Of a stretch of 64,000 nt of DNA, positions 26,700 through 36,280 are shown piece after piece. This DNA comes from Hyphomicrobiales bacterium (GTDB lineage: Bacteria > Pseudomonadota > Alphaproteobacteria > Rhizobiales > Xanthobacteraceae): NCBI GenBank assembly GCA_017305715.1, contig JAFKKG010000018.1:124001-188000 (forward strand), given 5' to 3'. The first letter of the stretch is position 1; each line of letters starts with the position of its first letter. The position numbers and the translations under genes were made by a program. The notes under the pieces are model-generated. The model had not been told where the DNA came from. It made no database searches and saw nothing but the letters and a program-made list of their open reading frames with translations.

Positions 26700-27236
26700 C
26701 TACCTTCCCTCCATCGCCGCGACCATCCAGCGCGTCATGTCGGGTGAGGCGAGATATTCCAGTGCCACCCGCTTCATCTCCGATGCATCGCCCCGCCCCT
26801 GCACGACCGCGACCATGAGGTCGCAGCGGCGGGACACCGCGATACCAACAGCGCTGCGCCGGGAGCCATCGGACATGTTGAGATCGTAGCCGCGGATGCG
26901 CCCCGGCATGTCGGCGATGCGGATCACGTGGCCCGCCTCGCGCGGAACAAAACGCTCGCTCATCAGATCGAGATCGGCGACGCGGTCGACCTCGTCGTCA
27001 TCGGCGACGCCGGAATCGCAATTGCAGAAGCCGATCTTCGGCCGCAGATAGATTTCGATCTCGCTGCCGCACGCGGCATCCTTGCAACGGAAGGCGCGGC
27101 CCGCGGGCCAGCCGTCGCGTGGAAACGGCCAGGCGATTTCGCGCCAGTCCGCGCGCGGCGCGCTCTCATCGGCCGCGACGCCCGGCAGCGCCCCGAGCGC
27201 GACACCGGCGGCCAATATCGCGAGCCAGTTGCGCAT
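26700..27236 (-). CDS. Exported hypothetical protein, 178 aa
   Basis: A signal peptide (about residues 1-22, ending PGVAADE) precedes a soluble domain with four cysteines (RCKDAACGS, FCNCDSG) and a final helix. The central segment IEIYLRPKIGFCNCDSGVADDDEVDRV looks like a structured core. It starts eight bases after the stop of the LVIVD-repeat protein gene and is its likely operon partner. I do not recognise the family. Confidence 0.75.
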   Translation of the reverse strand: MRNWLAILAAGVALGALPGVAADESAPRADWREIAWPFPRDGWPAGRAFRCKDAACGSEIEIYLRPKIGFCNCDSGVADDDEVDRVADLDLMSERFVPREAGHVIRIADMPGRIRGYDLNMSDGSRRSAVGIAVSRRCDLMVAVVQGRGDASEMKRVALEYLASPDMTRWMVAAMEGR

Positions 27237-27243
27237 CACACCC

Positions 27244-28692
27244 TCACGGCAGGCCGGCGATGGCGCGCGCGGGGCCCGTCAGTTCCAGAATGTGCAGGCC
27301 GGTATTGGCGCGGTCGACGATGTAGACATAGCCGCGTTCGTCGGTCTCGACATTGTTGGTCTGGATCGCGACCTTGCAGCGCTCCTTGCCGTCGACGGTG
27401 ACGCAGCGCTTGTCGGTCGCCTTCGTGATCGATGGAATGAAGTAGCCGACCTCGACCGGATGGTAGGGATCGCGAATGTCGAGCGCGCGAACGCCGGCGT
27501 TGAAGAAGGCGATGAAGGCCATCTTCTTGTAGTACACCGACGCCATGCTCTCGTTCGACGAATGCGAGCCGAACCGCCCGCCACGCTGGCAGAAATGGCC
27601 GCTGGCTTCCGGCACCGTGTAGCTCGAGATCATCATCGGCCGGTTCTCGACGGTGATATCGGCGAACCACACCATCTGCCGCGGTTCGGCGCATTCGTTG
27701 AGGATCGCCTCGTCGACCACCATCATGATGTCGCGCGACTTGCCGTCCTTGTCGTGGGCGAACTCGGCGATCGGCATCTTCAGCATCGGGAATGTTGTGT
27801 GGGCGCCGTTGAAGGACGACATCGCAAGCCGCGAGACTTCCGGCAGGCGAAGGTTTTCCGCCGTCGGCTCCGTTGGCCCGTTGAGCAGCTTTTCGCGGTC
27901 GACGATCTGGATGAAGCCGCCCTTGTTGGTGCCGTAGCCGAAATAGACGCGGTTGCCGTCGGGGCCGGTCGAGATCGGCCCGTGCAGCTCGGTCGGCACC
28001 GCGCCGGTGGAGCCGGGCTCCTGGCCGGGCAAACCAAAATCGCGGATCTTCCTTGGGTTGGCGGGATCGGAGAGATCGTAGACCTGCGTCATGCGGCGGG
28101 TGCGCCAGTCCGGCGCGCCCGACACCAGGAAAGCAATCCCGGTGTCGCACTCCCACCAGTTCTTGTGCGTGTCCTTCAGCCCGCCGGCGATCCGGCTGAC
28201 CAGCACCGGCTTCTCGGGCACGGCGACATTCCAGATCTCATGGGCCTCGCCGCCGAAGGTGCGCAGCATGTAGACCGCATTCGGATTACCCTTCGGCAGC
28301 CCCTTGCCGTCGCAGACACGAACCATCTGCGCGCCGCCGGCTTCGTACTCTCCTTCCTGGCCGGGAATGTGGACCAGATATTTTGGCCTCGCGGGATCGG
28401 TGACATCGACGATCGAGGTGCCGTTCGGCTCGGCGCGTTCGGTCATCGGATTGACCGGCGACGGAATCTCGTCGGTGCCGCCGTGGTGGCCGATATAGGC
28501 GATCCAGCGGTCGCCCTGATGATGGATGGTCGGCTGATAGGCGCTGCGCGCCTGCAAATCGCTGGTTCCCACCAGCTTCATGTTCCGGGCTTCCGGCGGT
28601 GCGCCGATCACCTGACTCTGTGCGCAGGCGATGCTCGAAGACGCAAGAAGAGAAATAGCGACACAGGCTGCGAGTTTGGCGCGACCGCTCAT
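27244..28692 (-). CDS. Exported LVIVD-repeat beta-propeller-like protein
   Basis: The 482-residue protein has a signal peptide (about 1-24, ending SIACAQ) followed by repeats of the LVIVD type, each with a segment such as TSIVDVTDPARPKYLVHIPG, VYDLSDPANPRKIRDFGLPG or ALDIRDPYHPVEVGYFIPS. Such repeats form beta-propellers in surface or periplasmic proteins. Enzymatic activity is not evident. The ATG at 28692 has GGTGGAAG in front and starts the signal peptide; a longer frame runs back over the ArsR gene and is not coding. It forms a likely operon with the Cys-containing exported protein. Confidence 0.83.
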   Translation of the reverse strand: MSGRAKLAACVAISLLASSSIACAQSQVIGAPPEARNMKLVGTSDLQARSAYQPTIHHQGDRWIAYIGHHGGTDEIPSPVNPMTERAEPNGTSIVDVTDPARPKYLVHIPGQEGEYEAGGAQMVRVCDGKGLPKGNPNAVYMLRTFGGEAHEIWNVAVPEKPVLVSRIAGGLKDTHKNWWECDTGIAFLVSGAPDWRTRRMTQVYDLSDPANPRKIRDFGLPGQEPGSTGAVPTELHGPISTGPDGNRVYFGYGTNKGGFIQIVDREKLLNGPTEPTAENLRLPEVSRLAMSSFNGAHTTFPMLKMPIAEFAHDKDGKSRDIMMVVDEAILNECAEPRQMVWFADITVENRPMMISSYTVPEASGHFCQRGGRFGSHSSNESMASVYYKKMAFIAFFNAGVRALDIRDPYHPVEVGYFIPSITKATDKRCVTVDGKERCKVAIQTNNVETDERGYVYIVDRANTGLHILELTGPARAIAGLP

Positions 28693-28775
28693 GCTTCCAC
28701 CCTGACATTCAAAACCAATCTTCGTTGGCTGACGGTACGTTAGCACGGCCCGCGGACGTTCCCAAACACACGCTC

Positions 28776-28805
28776 TTGACATGCAACCATCTGGTTGCCT
28801 ATTAT
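28776..28805 (+). promoter_or_regulatory. Sigma-70 promoter with embedded operator palindrome
   Basis: TTGACA (28776-28781) and TATTAT (28800-28805) are separated by 18 bases. The spacer contains the perfect palindrome GCAACCATCTGGTTGC (28783-28798). A repressor bound there would block polymerase; the ArsR-type regulator encoded immediately downstream is the obvious candidate. Confidence 0.82.
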
Positions 28806-28812
28806 CTTCGCC

Positions 28813-29127
28813 ATGGATGAGGTGTTCAGAGCGCTTGCCGATGCGTCGCGCCGCTCGCTGCTGGACCGGCTTCACGCCAAGAACGGACAGACGCTGAGCG
28901 AATTGTGCGACGGCCTCGCGATGACGCGGCAGGCGGTGACAAAGCACCTGGGGATTCTCGAGGAGGCCAATCTCGTCACCACGCTCCGGCATGGCCGCGA
29001 GAAGCTGCACTATCTCAATCCCGTCCCGATCCATCAGATCGGCGAACGATGGATCAGAAAATTCGAGCGCGGGAAACTTGCCGCGCTCAGCGAGTTGAAA
29101 CGGCAGTTGGAGAAGCGTGATGAGTAA
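28813..29127 (+). CDS. ArsR-family transcriptional repressor
   Basis: The 104-residue protein is a winged helix-turn-helix of the ArsR type: MDEVFRALADASRRSLLDRL, the recognition region LAMTRQAVTKHLGILEEANLV (about 37-57) and the wing TTLRHGREKLHYLNP. It lacks the metal-binding Cys motif, as is usual for ArsR regulators that precede SRPBCC/AHSA1 genes. ATG 28813 lies only seven bases after the -10 box end, so the mRNA is probably leaderless and no ribosome site is needed. It overlaps the next gene by eight bases; three genes form one operon. Confidence 0.9.
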   Translation: MDEVFRALADASRRSLLDRLHAKNGQTLSELCDGLAMTRQAVTKHLGILEEANLVTTLRHGREKLHYLNPVPIHQIGERWIRKFERGKLAALSELKRQLEKRDE

Positions 29128-29581
29128 GCCGGAATTCGTCTACGTCACCTATATCGAGACCACGCCCGAGAAATTGTGGGAGGCGCTGACCAATAGCGAA
29201 TTCAGCAAGCGCTATTGGTTCGACACCGAGGTGCGGTCGGACTGGAAAATGGGCTCTTCCTTTGCGCTGGTCACGGACGGCATCATATCGGACACCGGCG
29301 AGATTCTCGAGGCCGACCCGCCGCGGCGTCTCGCCTACACCTTCAAGCACGAGCGTTTCGAGGAGATGCGCGATGAGGCGGCGACCAAAGTCACCTTCGC
29401 CATCGAGCCCCATGGCGGGATCGTGAAGCTGACGGTGACGCATGAAGGTTTTGCTGCCGGCAGCAAGCTGCTCGGGGCGGTTTCCAACGGATGGCCTGCG
29501 ATCCTCTCCGGCCTCAAGAGCCTGCTGGAGACCGGCCACGCGGTCGCCATCCCGATGGAAGCGCTCGGCAAGATCCGATGA
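29120..29581 (+). CDS. SRPBCC/AHSA1-family protein (first of pair)
   Basis: The 153-residue protein has the START-like fold signature: YIETTPEKLWEALTNSEFSKRYW at the N-terminus, GEILEADPPRRLAYTF in the centre, and the C-terminal helix GWPAILSGLKSLLETG. Such proteins bind hydrophobic ligands in a deep pocket. ATG 29120 has GGAG seven bases upstream and overlaps the arsR-type stop; GTG 29117 is less likely. It shares the operon with the regulator, the common arrangement in which the regulator senses a ligand handled by the SRPBCC protein (inference). Confidence 0.87.
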   Translation: MSKPEFVYVTYIETTPEKLWEALTNSEFSKRYWFDTEVRSDWKMGSSFALVTDGIISDTGEILEADPPRRLAYTFKHERFEEMRDEAATKVTFAIEPHGGIVKLTVTHEGFAAGSKLLGAVSNGWPAILSGLKSLLETGHAVAIPMEALGKIR

Positions 29582-30120
29582 AAATCTACCGAAGGGTGCG
29601 TAGCGACATGAACATCGACAAATTCAAACCCGCGATCGTCTATACCATCTTCATCGCCTCCACCCCCGAGAAGGTGTGGCAGGCGCTGACATCAGCCGAG
29701 TTCAGCCGGAAATATTTCTTCGGCAATGCGGTCGAGGTCGATCTCAAGGTCGGCGGCGCCTACATCGTGCGCACGCCCGACGGTGCGCTGCATATCAGCG
29801 GCGAAGTGATCGAGTGCGATCCGCCGCGGCGGCTGGCCGTCACCTTCAACGTCAACTGGCCGGGGCTGATCGAAAAGCTCGGCCCGACGCTGGTGACCTA
29901 CGAGATCGAACAATCCGGCGACGCGGTGAAGCTGACACTGTTGCAATCGCACGACCGCCCGATCAGCGACGATATCCTCTCCGGCGGCCGCCAGGGCTGG
30001 CCGGCGATCCTTTCCAGCCTCAAGAGCCTGCTGGAGACCGGAAATCCGCTTGTTGTCCAGATGGCCCCGCCGCAGCGCATGCTGGACGCGCTGAAGGCGA
30101 TGGGGATCGCGACGCCGTAG
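29578..30120 (+). CDS. SRPBCC/AHSA1-family protein (second of pair)
   Basis: The 180-residue protein repeats the same fold: FIASTPEKVWQALTSAEFSRKYFF, GEVIECDPPRRLAVTF, and GWPAILSSLKSLLETGNP. It is clearly a paralogue of the gene before it and arose by tandem duplication. ATG 29578 forms an ATGA overlap with the preceding stop; an internal ATG at 29608 (MNIDKFKP) would also fit the family start. It ends the operon; a GTCGTCCC palindrome follows. Confidence 0.86.
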   Translation: MKIYRRVRSDMNIDKFKPAIVYTIFIASTPEKVWQALTSAEFSRKYFFGNAVEVDLKVGGAYIVRTPDGALHISGEVIECDPPRRLAVTFNVNWPGLIEKLGPTLVTYEIEQSGDAVKLTLLQSHDRPISDDILSGGRQGWPAILSSLKSLLETGNPLVVQMAPPQRMLDALKAMGIATP

Positions 30121-30141
30121 GCGTTGCGAGCACATATCTTA

Positions 30142-30170
30142 CGTCGTCCCGGCGAACGCCGGGACGACGG
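30142..30170. repeat. GTCGTCCCGGCG palindrome (single hairpin)
   Basis: CGTCGTCCCGGCGAACGCCGGGACGACGG is a near-perfect hairpin, the single-unit form of the bipartite family. The remaining 220 bases to the kinase start show no gene. Confidence 0.75.
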
Positions 30171-30390
30171 TTGAGTTTGGCGCTCTGCCGGCGCCCGCCC
30201 CGATTGCGATAGCCGAACGGAATCTGTAGGGTCGCTTCGAGGGATTCCTGCACGAAGCTATTTGAAACGACCGCCTCAAACTGACGCAAAGCGTATTTCC
30301 AATCGTCCGTTGTGGACGGAGCGGCACACGATCGCCGCATATTATTGATTAAACGAAACGACTTGATTCGAGCGCAAAAATACCGAACCG

Positions 30391-32610
30391 ATGAGTCTGC
30401 GCACCCGGCTACTGATACTCGTGATCGCGGCCATGCTGGTGCCGGCCATCCTGGTGGGACTGCGCTTTGCGCAGAACCGCACCAGCGAGATCAGTGCGGC
30501 GCTCGCCAACCTGTCGGCAACAGCCGATGATATCTCAAAGGACCTCGACGAAAAGATTCAGGGCACGGCCCAGTTGCACTATGGCCTCGCCCGCGCCCGC
30601 GACCTCGACACGTCGGACAAGGCCGCCTGCTCGGCCTTCCTCTCCGCGGTGCGCGAGGAATACCCGCAATTCACGGGCATCCTGACCATTACGCCGGACG
30701 GCGCCCTGTTCTGCGACTCGCTGCGGACCAACCGCACCCTCGACCTGCGAAATCGTGCCTATTTCAAGCAAGCCCTGACCTCGCACGGGGTCGTGACGCT
30801 GGAGCCCGTATTCGGCGGCCTGACCGGGATCGCCGTGCTGCAGATCGCCTATCCCGCACGCACGGAATCCGGCGAGCTGAAGTTCGTCCTGCTGGCCTCG
30901 CTCAACCTACGCAAATTCGCCGAGTACGACACGCGTCTGCTCAATGCCAAGCAGGTTCTGCTCGTCGACCGCAAGGGCACCGTCCTTGTTGCCCCGCAGG
31001 ACAAGACATGGACCGTGCCCGTCGGCGCGTCGATCGCGGGCTCGGAGCTGTTCCGGTTTGCCGCCGCGGCCGACCGCGCGCCTTTCCACGAGATGAAGAA
31101 TGCCGAAGGCCGCACGCAGGTCTGGGCCGTGGCCCGTTCGCCTTCGGTGCGGGATACCGGCCTCTACATCATGGTCGGGCTCTCCAAGGACGGCCTAGTG
31201 GCCGCCGCCAACCGCCGCCTCTACGAGGATATGGCGATGCTCGCGGTGGCCTCGCTGCTGCTGCTCGCCGGCGTGTGGCTGCTGGCGACACTGGGTGTCG
31301 GCCGTCAGGTCGGACGCCTCGCGGCGATGGCGCGCAGGCTCGGGCTCGGCGATTTGAGCGCGCGAATTCCGGAGCCCCATCCGCGCGGCGAACTGGGCGG
31401 GTTGATGACGCTGCTCAACGATACCGCAGGATCGCTCGAGCGCCAGCGCGCCGCCATCGACGAACTCAACCATAAACTCAGCCAGTCCCAGAAGATGGAG
31501 GCGATGGGCCAGCTCACCGGCGGCGTGGCGCACGATTTCAACAATCTGCTGACGGTCATATTGGGCAATGCGGAATATCTCGCCGAGAAGCTGGCGGCCA
31601 ACCGTGAACTGCACAAGATCGCCGACAGCATCGCCACCGCCGCCGAGCGCGGCTCGGATCTCACACGAAGCCTGCTCGCCTTCGCACGCAAGCAGCCCCT
31701 GATGCCCGTCGATATCGACATCGGACAGAAAATCCTCGGCATGGAGCAATTGCTGCGGCGGACCCTTGGCGAGCATATCGAGGGTGAATTCCGGATCGAC
31801 CGCGACGTGTGGCTGGCAAGCGTCGACCCCGGCCAGTTGACATCCGCGCTGCTCAATCTCGTGCTCAATGCGCGCGATGCGATGCCGCAGGGCGGCAAGC
31901 TGACGGTGGAGGTCCGCAATTCGTCGCTCGGCGAATCCGACCTCGACGTCAATGGCGAGGCGCGGCCGGGCGATTATGTCATGATTGCCGTGACGGATAC
32001 CGGCAGCGGCATGATTGCCGAAGTCGCCAGCCGCGCCTTCGAGCCGTTCTTCACCACCAAGGAGGTGGGCAAGGGAACCGGGCTCGGCCTCAGCATGGTC
32101 TACGGATTCGCAAAGCAGTCCGGCGGCTCGATGCAAATACGCTCCGAACCCGGTCATGGCACCGTGGTCAGGCTGTTCTTCCCGCGGGTAGGTTTGCCAC
32201 GCCGGAGCGATGCGCCGTCAGCGGGCCCTGTCGCGACGCCTTCCGGCAGCGAGACCATTCTCGTCGTCGAGGACAATGATCTGGTGCGCGGTTATGTCGA
32301 GAAGGAGTTGAAGGAGCTCGGTTATCGCGTCATCGCGGCCCGCAATGCCCCCGACGCGCTGGCGATATTGCGCGAGCCTTGTAAGATCGACCTGCTGTTC
32401 ACCGATGTCGTGATGCCCGGCGGCATGTTCGGACCCGAACTTGCCAAGCAGGCAACAAAGCTGCGGCCGGGGCTCAAAGTGCTCTTCACGTCCGGCTACA
32501 CCGAAGACCGGCCGCTCGAGGGCCTCGGCGACGAAGCGCGAATTCTGAACAAGCCGTACCGGCGAAACGATCTGGCGCTGATGCTGCGGACGGTGCTGAC
32601 GCGGAGCTGA
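30391..32610 (+). CDS. Hybrid sensor histidine kinase with Cache, HAMP and receiver domains
   Basis: The 739-residue protein has a first transmembrane helix (about 7-25), an extracytoplasmic Cache-type sensor (about 30-275), a second helix (about 281-302), a HAMP linker (about 303-355), a histidine kinase core with phosphoacceptor H381 in GGVAHDFNNLL, an ATPase domain (N box LNLVLNARDAM near 492, G boxes DTGSGM and GKGTGLGLSMV) and a C-terminal receiver domain (about 625-739) with D672 in LFTDVVMPGG. It senses an external small molecule and phosphorylates its own receiver. No separate regulator gene is adjacent, so the output is unknown. Confidence 0.92.
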   Translation: MSLRTRLLILVIAAMLVPAILVGLRFAQNRTSEISAALANLSATADDISKDLDEKIQGTAQLHYGLARARDLDTSDKAACSAFLSAVREEYPQFTGILTITPDGALFCDSLRTNRTLDLRNRAYFKQALTSHGVVTLEPVFGGLTGIAVLQIAYPARTESGELKFVLLASLNLRKFAEYDTRLLNAKQVLLVDRKGTVLVAPQDKTWTVPVGASIAGSELFRFAAAADRAPFHEMKNAEGRTQVWAVARSPSVRDTGLYIMVGLSKDGLVAAANRRLYEDMAMLAVASLLLLAGVWLLATLGVGRQVGRLAAMARRLGLGDLSARIPEPHPRGELGGLMTLLNDTAGSLERQRAAIDELNHKLSQSQKMEAMGQLTGGVAHDFNNLLTVILGNAEYLAEKLAANRELHKIADSIATAAERGSDLTRSLLAFARKQPLMPVDIDIGQKILGMEQLLRRTLGEHIEGEFRIDRDVWLASVDPGQLTSALLNLVLNARDAMPQGGKLTVEVRNSSLGESDLDVNGEARPGDYVMIAVTDTGSGMIAEVASRAFEPFFTTKEVGKGTGLGLSMVYGFAKQSGGSMQIRSEPGHGTVVRLFFPRVGLPRRSDAPSAGPVATPSGSETILVVEDNDLVRGYVEKELKELGYRVIAARNAPDALAILREPCKIDLLFTDVVMPGGMFGPELAKQATKLRPGLKVLFTSGYTEDRPLEGLGDEARILNKPYRRNDLALMLRTVLTRS

Positions 32611-32745
32611 GGCCGTACATCGCTGTGGTCGCAGCGCACAAAGACGTCGGTGCACTGCACAACCCGAAATTGCTTTGGGCTGGTGGCCGGCGCGACCCCA
32701 TGCTTTAATACTTCCTTAAGTAAAAAGTATGGGGAGCGTGCGTCC

Positions 32746-33732
32746 ATGAAGCATTCATTCTTAGGCAGGGTCCTGCCTGCATTTACCTTGGCGGCCATCG
32801 CATTCACGGCCCTGCCTGCCATCGCAAGTCCGTATGACTCGATGGTCGTGTTCGGCGACAGCCTGTCGGATAGCGGCAACAACGCGCTGGTGCCAGGTCT
32901 CTATCAGCCCAACCAGGTGATCACCGGCAACAGCTATGTTCCTTCCGCGACCTATGGGCCGGCAGGCACCTACAGCAATGGGCCGGTGTGGGCATCCTAC
33001 GTTGCCGCGGCGCTCGGGGTGACGCTCACGCCGTCGCTCGCAGGGGGCACCAACTATGCCTTTGGCGGCGCGAAGACAGGGCCCGACCCGAGTGGCTTCC
33101 CCTACAGCCTCCTCACCCAGGCCAACCAATATCTCACCGCTACGAACAACACGGCTTCGGCCAACGGGCTCTATGTTATCGCCGGCGGCGGCAACGACGC
33201 GCGCGCCGTGCTCAACGGGCAAGCGACTGCGGCTGCGACGATCGCCGCTTTCGCGGCCAATGTCGGCGCCATTGTCGACCAGCTCCAGGCGGCGGGCGCC
33301 AAGCACATCGTGGTCTGGAACACGCCCAATCTCGGTCTCGCGCCGGCGGTTGCAGCCGCCGGTTTGGCCGCATCGGCCTTTGGCACATCGCTCGCGATGC
33401 AGATGAACCAGGCGCTTGCCGCCAGGCTCGCGGGTGAAGCCGGCGTCTCGATCTTCGATATTTTTGATCTTGGCGCGGATCTCGCGGCACTCGGATTCAC
33501 CAACACGACCGATGCCTGCGGCGCCGTGGCCGGTGCAGACTGCAGCAAGTATGTGTATTGGGACGGCATTCACCCGACGACGGCCGCGCATCACGAAATC
33601 GCCGACGCATTCCTTGCGATCGCCTCGCCGGTCCCCGAGACTTCCACCTGGGCCATGATGATCATCGGCTTCGCCGGTGTTGCCTTCATCACCTATCGCC
33701 GGAAGTCGAGGCCCGCAGCGATCGCGGCCTGA
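32746..33732 (+). CDS. SGNH-family lipase/esterase with PEPxxWA-CTERM sorting signal
   Basis: The 328-residue protein begins with a signal peptide (about 1-28, ending PAIAS). The GDSL block VVFGDSLSDSGNN carries nucleophile S39; GGGND and WDGIHPTTAAH supply the other family blocks, with the catalytic Asp-His pair near residue 280. The C-terminus VPETSTWAMMIIGFAGVAF followed by TYRRKSR is a PEPxxWA-CTERM tail: motif, hydrophobic helix, basic cluster. Such tails are processed by exosortase, linking the enzyme to exopolysaccharide or surface sorting; no exosortase gene lies in the window. ATG 32746 has GGGGAG nine bases upstream. A terminator follows. Confidence 0.9.
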   Translation: MKHSFLGRVLPAFTLAAIAFTALPAIASPYDSMVVFGDSLSDSGNNALVPGLYQPNQVITGNSYVPSATYGPAGTYSNGPVWASYVAAALGVTLTPSLAGGTNYAFGGAKTGPDPSGFPYSLLTQANQYLTATNNTASANGLYVIAGGGNDARAVLNGQATAAATIAAFAANVGAIVDQLQAAGAKHIVVWNTPNLGLAPAVAAAGLAASAFGTSLAMQMNQALAARLAGEAGVSIFDIFDLGADLAALGFTNTTDACGAVAGADCSKYVYWDGIHPTTAAHHEIADAFLAIASPVPETSTWAMMIIGFAGVAFITYRRKSRPAAIAA

Positions 33733-33754
33733 TCGGATCGATCATGATGGAATT

Positions 33755-33782
33755 GAGCCGCCTTCGGGCGGCTCTTTTCGTT
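33755..33782 (+). terminator. Intrinsic terminator of the SGNH hydrolase gene
   Basis: GAGCCGCC and GGCGGCTC pair around TTCG and run into TTTTCGTT, 23 bases after the stop. Confidence 0.88.
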
Positions 33783-34122
33783 GCGACACCCACGTCCCGC
33801 TCGCCTGAGCCAACGTCCGCAACCCGTGCCGTGGCAGACGGCGCCGGAGGATAAGTGAGGCGCCGGGCCATCCACGTCTGCCAGCATCAGCCATATGCAC
33901 AGTATCCATCATAACGTCCCGTACAATTACGGGCGTGGCCGCGCTGGTTTCACTTCAAGGTAACCCTTCATCAGAAAACAGCGAATGCTCCAGCTCCGAC
34001 ACCTTGCCATTTAGGAGTGCATTAGGCGCATCTTGCCAACCTCGTGGCCTGCCTGGAGACGATCCACAGGTACCGAGCGCACATGCGAGACGAAGCGGGC
34101 TGACCGATTTTCAACTTACCCG
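33783..34122. other. Intergenic stretch before the GGDEF-EAL gene
   Basis: About 340 bases without a gene. A small hairpin CCCGTACAATTACGGG lies near 33918. The region presumably holds the promoter of the GGDEF-EAL gene but no clear consensus is visible. Confidence 0.35.
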
Positions 34123-36204
34123 ATGAAGGGGCGTCGCTTGTTGAATGGCAATTGCTATCGATTGCTGAGGCTGGTTTCGCCGTTCATCGCGGTCGTGCTT
34201 TTGCAGGCCTGCATAGCCGTTGTCAGCCTCGAGGTTCTATCGTCGGTCAGAGCCTATGTTGCCGGCGAGGCCATCTGGTCCCGGGCTCAAAAGAACGCGG
34301 TCTATTCCCTGAATCTGTATCTGCGTTCGGGACAGCGGATATTCTTCGATCAGTACAGGCAGTCGCTCGCGATCCCGCTCGGCGACCAGTTTGCACGGGT
34401 CGCCTTGCAACGAGGCACGCCCGACATCGAGGCCGCGCGCAGCGGATTCCTGCAAGGTGGAAATCACCTTGACGACATTTCCGGCATGATATGGCTGTTC
34501 CGTTACTTCGGCGAGGTCAGCTATCTGAAGGCCGCCATCCGGCAATGGGAGGCGACCGATCCCCTGCTGCTGCAGCTCACCGTATTCGGAGACGCCATCA
34601 GATCCGAGATCAACGGCGGACTGCTCCAGGACAAGCCGCGGCTGCAGCACCTTTCATCCGAGCTCTACCAGCTCAATGGCGCGATGACCGTGCGGGCCAA
34701 CGCATTTTCGGAAGTTCTCGGGGAAGGCTCGCGGGCGATCAAGACCATTCTCACGCTGGCCAACGTCGTCGCGGCGGCCATACTGATCGTGCTCGTCGTC
34801 TGGCATACACGGCGGCTTATGGCGCAGCGCAGAATTTTCGAGACCGCCCTGAATGACGAAAAGAAGCGCCTTGCCTGGCAGGCCACACATGATCCCCTCA
34901 CCAATCTCGCCAACCGGCGGGAATTCGAAGCCAGGCTGACGCAGGAACTCGAGCAATTCCGGGACGGCGACCTGCCCCACGCGCTCGTCTTCCTCGATCT
35001 CGACCAGTTCAAGATCGTCAACGATACCTGCGGTCACCTCGCGGGTGACGAGCTGCTCCGTCAAGTCTCGCAGATACTCAAGGGCGGGATGCGACCGGGC
35101 GACGCGCTTGCGCGATTGGGCGGAGACGAATTCGGTCTCTTGTTGCCGCATTGCGAGCCTCGGCAGGCCGAGGCCATCGCCGAACGCCTGAGGGCGGACG
35201 TCGAGAAACTCAATTTGGTCTGGCAGGGGCGGACCTTCAACGTGACCGCCAGCATCGGCATCGCCACCATCTCGGAAGCCGGCGTCTCCATTGAAGACGC
35301 GCTCAGCCATGCCGACATCGCGTGCTATGGCGCAAAGGAAAAGGGTCGAAACCGGCTGCAGATGTATCATTCCGGCGATGCCGAATTGCGCCAGCGCGTC
35401 GAACAGATGGGCTGGGTGCACAAAATCCAGGAGGCGCTCGAGAATCAGCGATTCTGCCTGTACGCCCAGGACATCATGCCGTTGCGAAAGGAACACGCGG
35501 CCGGACGGCATTTCGAAGTATTGCTGCGGCTGAGAGATCGGGAAGGCAACATCATATCACCGGCCGAATTCATTCCGCCGGCGGAGCGCTATGGCTTGAT
35601 GCCGCTGATCGATCGCTGGGTCGTGCGCAATACATTCAGCCTGCTGGCCGCCGAGTCAGCCGGGACGACACCTGCTCACATTGCGCGATGCTGCATCAAT
35701 CTGTGCGGCCAAACGTTCGGTGACGAGAGCTTTGTCGAATTCGTCCGCGAGCAACTGCAAGCCTTCGATGTGCCCGCCAATATCATTTGCTTCGAGATAA
35801 CCGAGACCAGCGCGATCTCCAATCTGGACAACGCCCGGCGGTTCATTTCATCGCTTCGGGGCATGGGTTGCCGGTTTGCGCTGGACGATTTTGGCAGCGG
35901 AATGTCGTCGTTCACCTACTTGAAGCACCTGCCGGTCGACTACATCAAGATCGACGGATCGTTCGTCAAGGACATGTTGAACAACAAGGTCGATCGCACG
36001 ATGGTGGAAATGATCGACCGGATCGCAAAAGTCCTCGGGATCAGGACGGTCGCGGAGTTCGTCACGAGCCATTCCATCCTGGAGGCTGTTCGCAACATCG
36101 GCGTCGATTACGCGCAAGGATATGCCATCGGCGCGCCGCGCCCGCTTCAAGCCAGCTCAATCACGTCCGGCGAACAACAGGACCGGCCGCGCGAAGTGGC
36201 CTGA
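34123..36204 (+). CDS. Membrane c-di-GMP turnover protein, GGDEF plus EAL
   Basis: The 693-residue protein has an N-terminal helix (about 20-42), a periplasmic helical domain (about 45-205), a second helix (about 208-228), a GGDEF domain (about 245-415) and an EAL domain (about 430-680). GGDEF is intact (333-337) and RPGD at 324-327 is a proper inhibitory site. In the EAL domain the signature reads EVLLR (465-469) instead of EALLR, with later motifs FEITET, LDDFGSG and KIDGSF present, so both activities remain possible. ATG 34123 is taken as start; TTG 34138 has a better ribosome site (GAAGGGG). Confidence 0.9.
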   Translation: MKGRRLLNGNCYRLLRLVSPFIAVVLLQACIAVVSLEVLSSVRAYVAGEAIWSRAQKNAVYSLNLYLRSGQRIFFDQYRQSLAIPLGDQFARVALQRGTPDIEAARSGFLQGGNHLDDISGMIWLFRYFGEVSYLKAAIRQWEATDPLLLQLTVFGDAIRSEINGGLLQDKPRLQHLSSELYQLNGAMTVRANAFSEVLGEGSRAIKTILTLANVVAAAILIVLVVWHTRRLMAQRRIFETALNDEKKRLAWQATHDPLTNLANRREFEARLTQELEQFRDGDLPHALVFLDLDQFKIVNDTCGHLAGDELLRQVSQILKGGMRPGDALARLGGDEFGLLLPHCEPRQAEAIAERLRADVEKLNLVWQGRTFNVTASIGIATISEAGVSIEDALSHADIACYGAKEKGRNRLQMYHSGDAELRQRVEQMGWVHKIQEALENQRFCLYAQDIMPLRKEHAAGRHFEVLLRLRDREGNIISPAEFIPPAERYGLMPLIDRWVVRNTFSLLAAESAGTTPAHIARCCINLCGQTFGDESFVEFVREQLQAFDVPANIICFEITETSAISNLDNARRFISSLRGMGCRFALDDFGSGMSSFTYLKHLPVDYIKIDGSFVKDMLNNKVDRTMVEMIDRIAKVLGIRTVAEFVTSHSILEAVRNIGVDYAQGYAIGAPRPLQASSITSGEQQDRPREVA

Positions 36205-36237
36205 GTCCGTTCAAGTCGTCCCTGACTTTATCATCAT

Positions 36238-36266
36238 CATCGTCCTGGCGGACGCCGGGACGACGG
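36238..36266. repeat. GTCC/GGAC palindrome (single hairpin)
   Basis: CATCGTCCTGGCGGACGCCGGGACGACGG is a degenerate single hairpin of the GTCGTCCCGG family between two converging genes. Confidence 0.55.
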
Positions 36267-36280
36267 CCGGTGAGTCGCGA

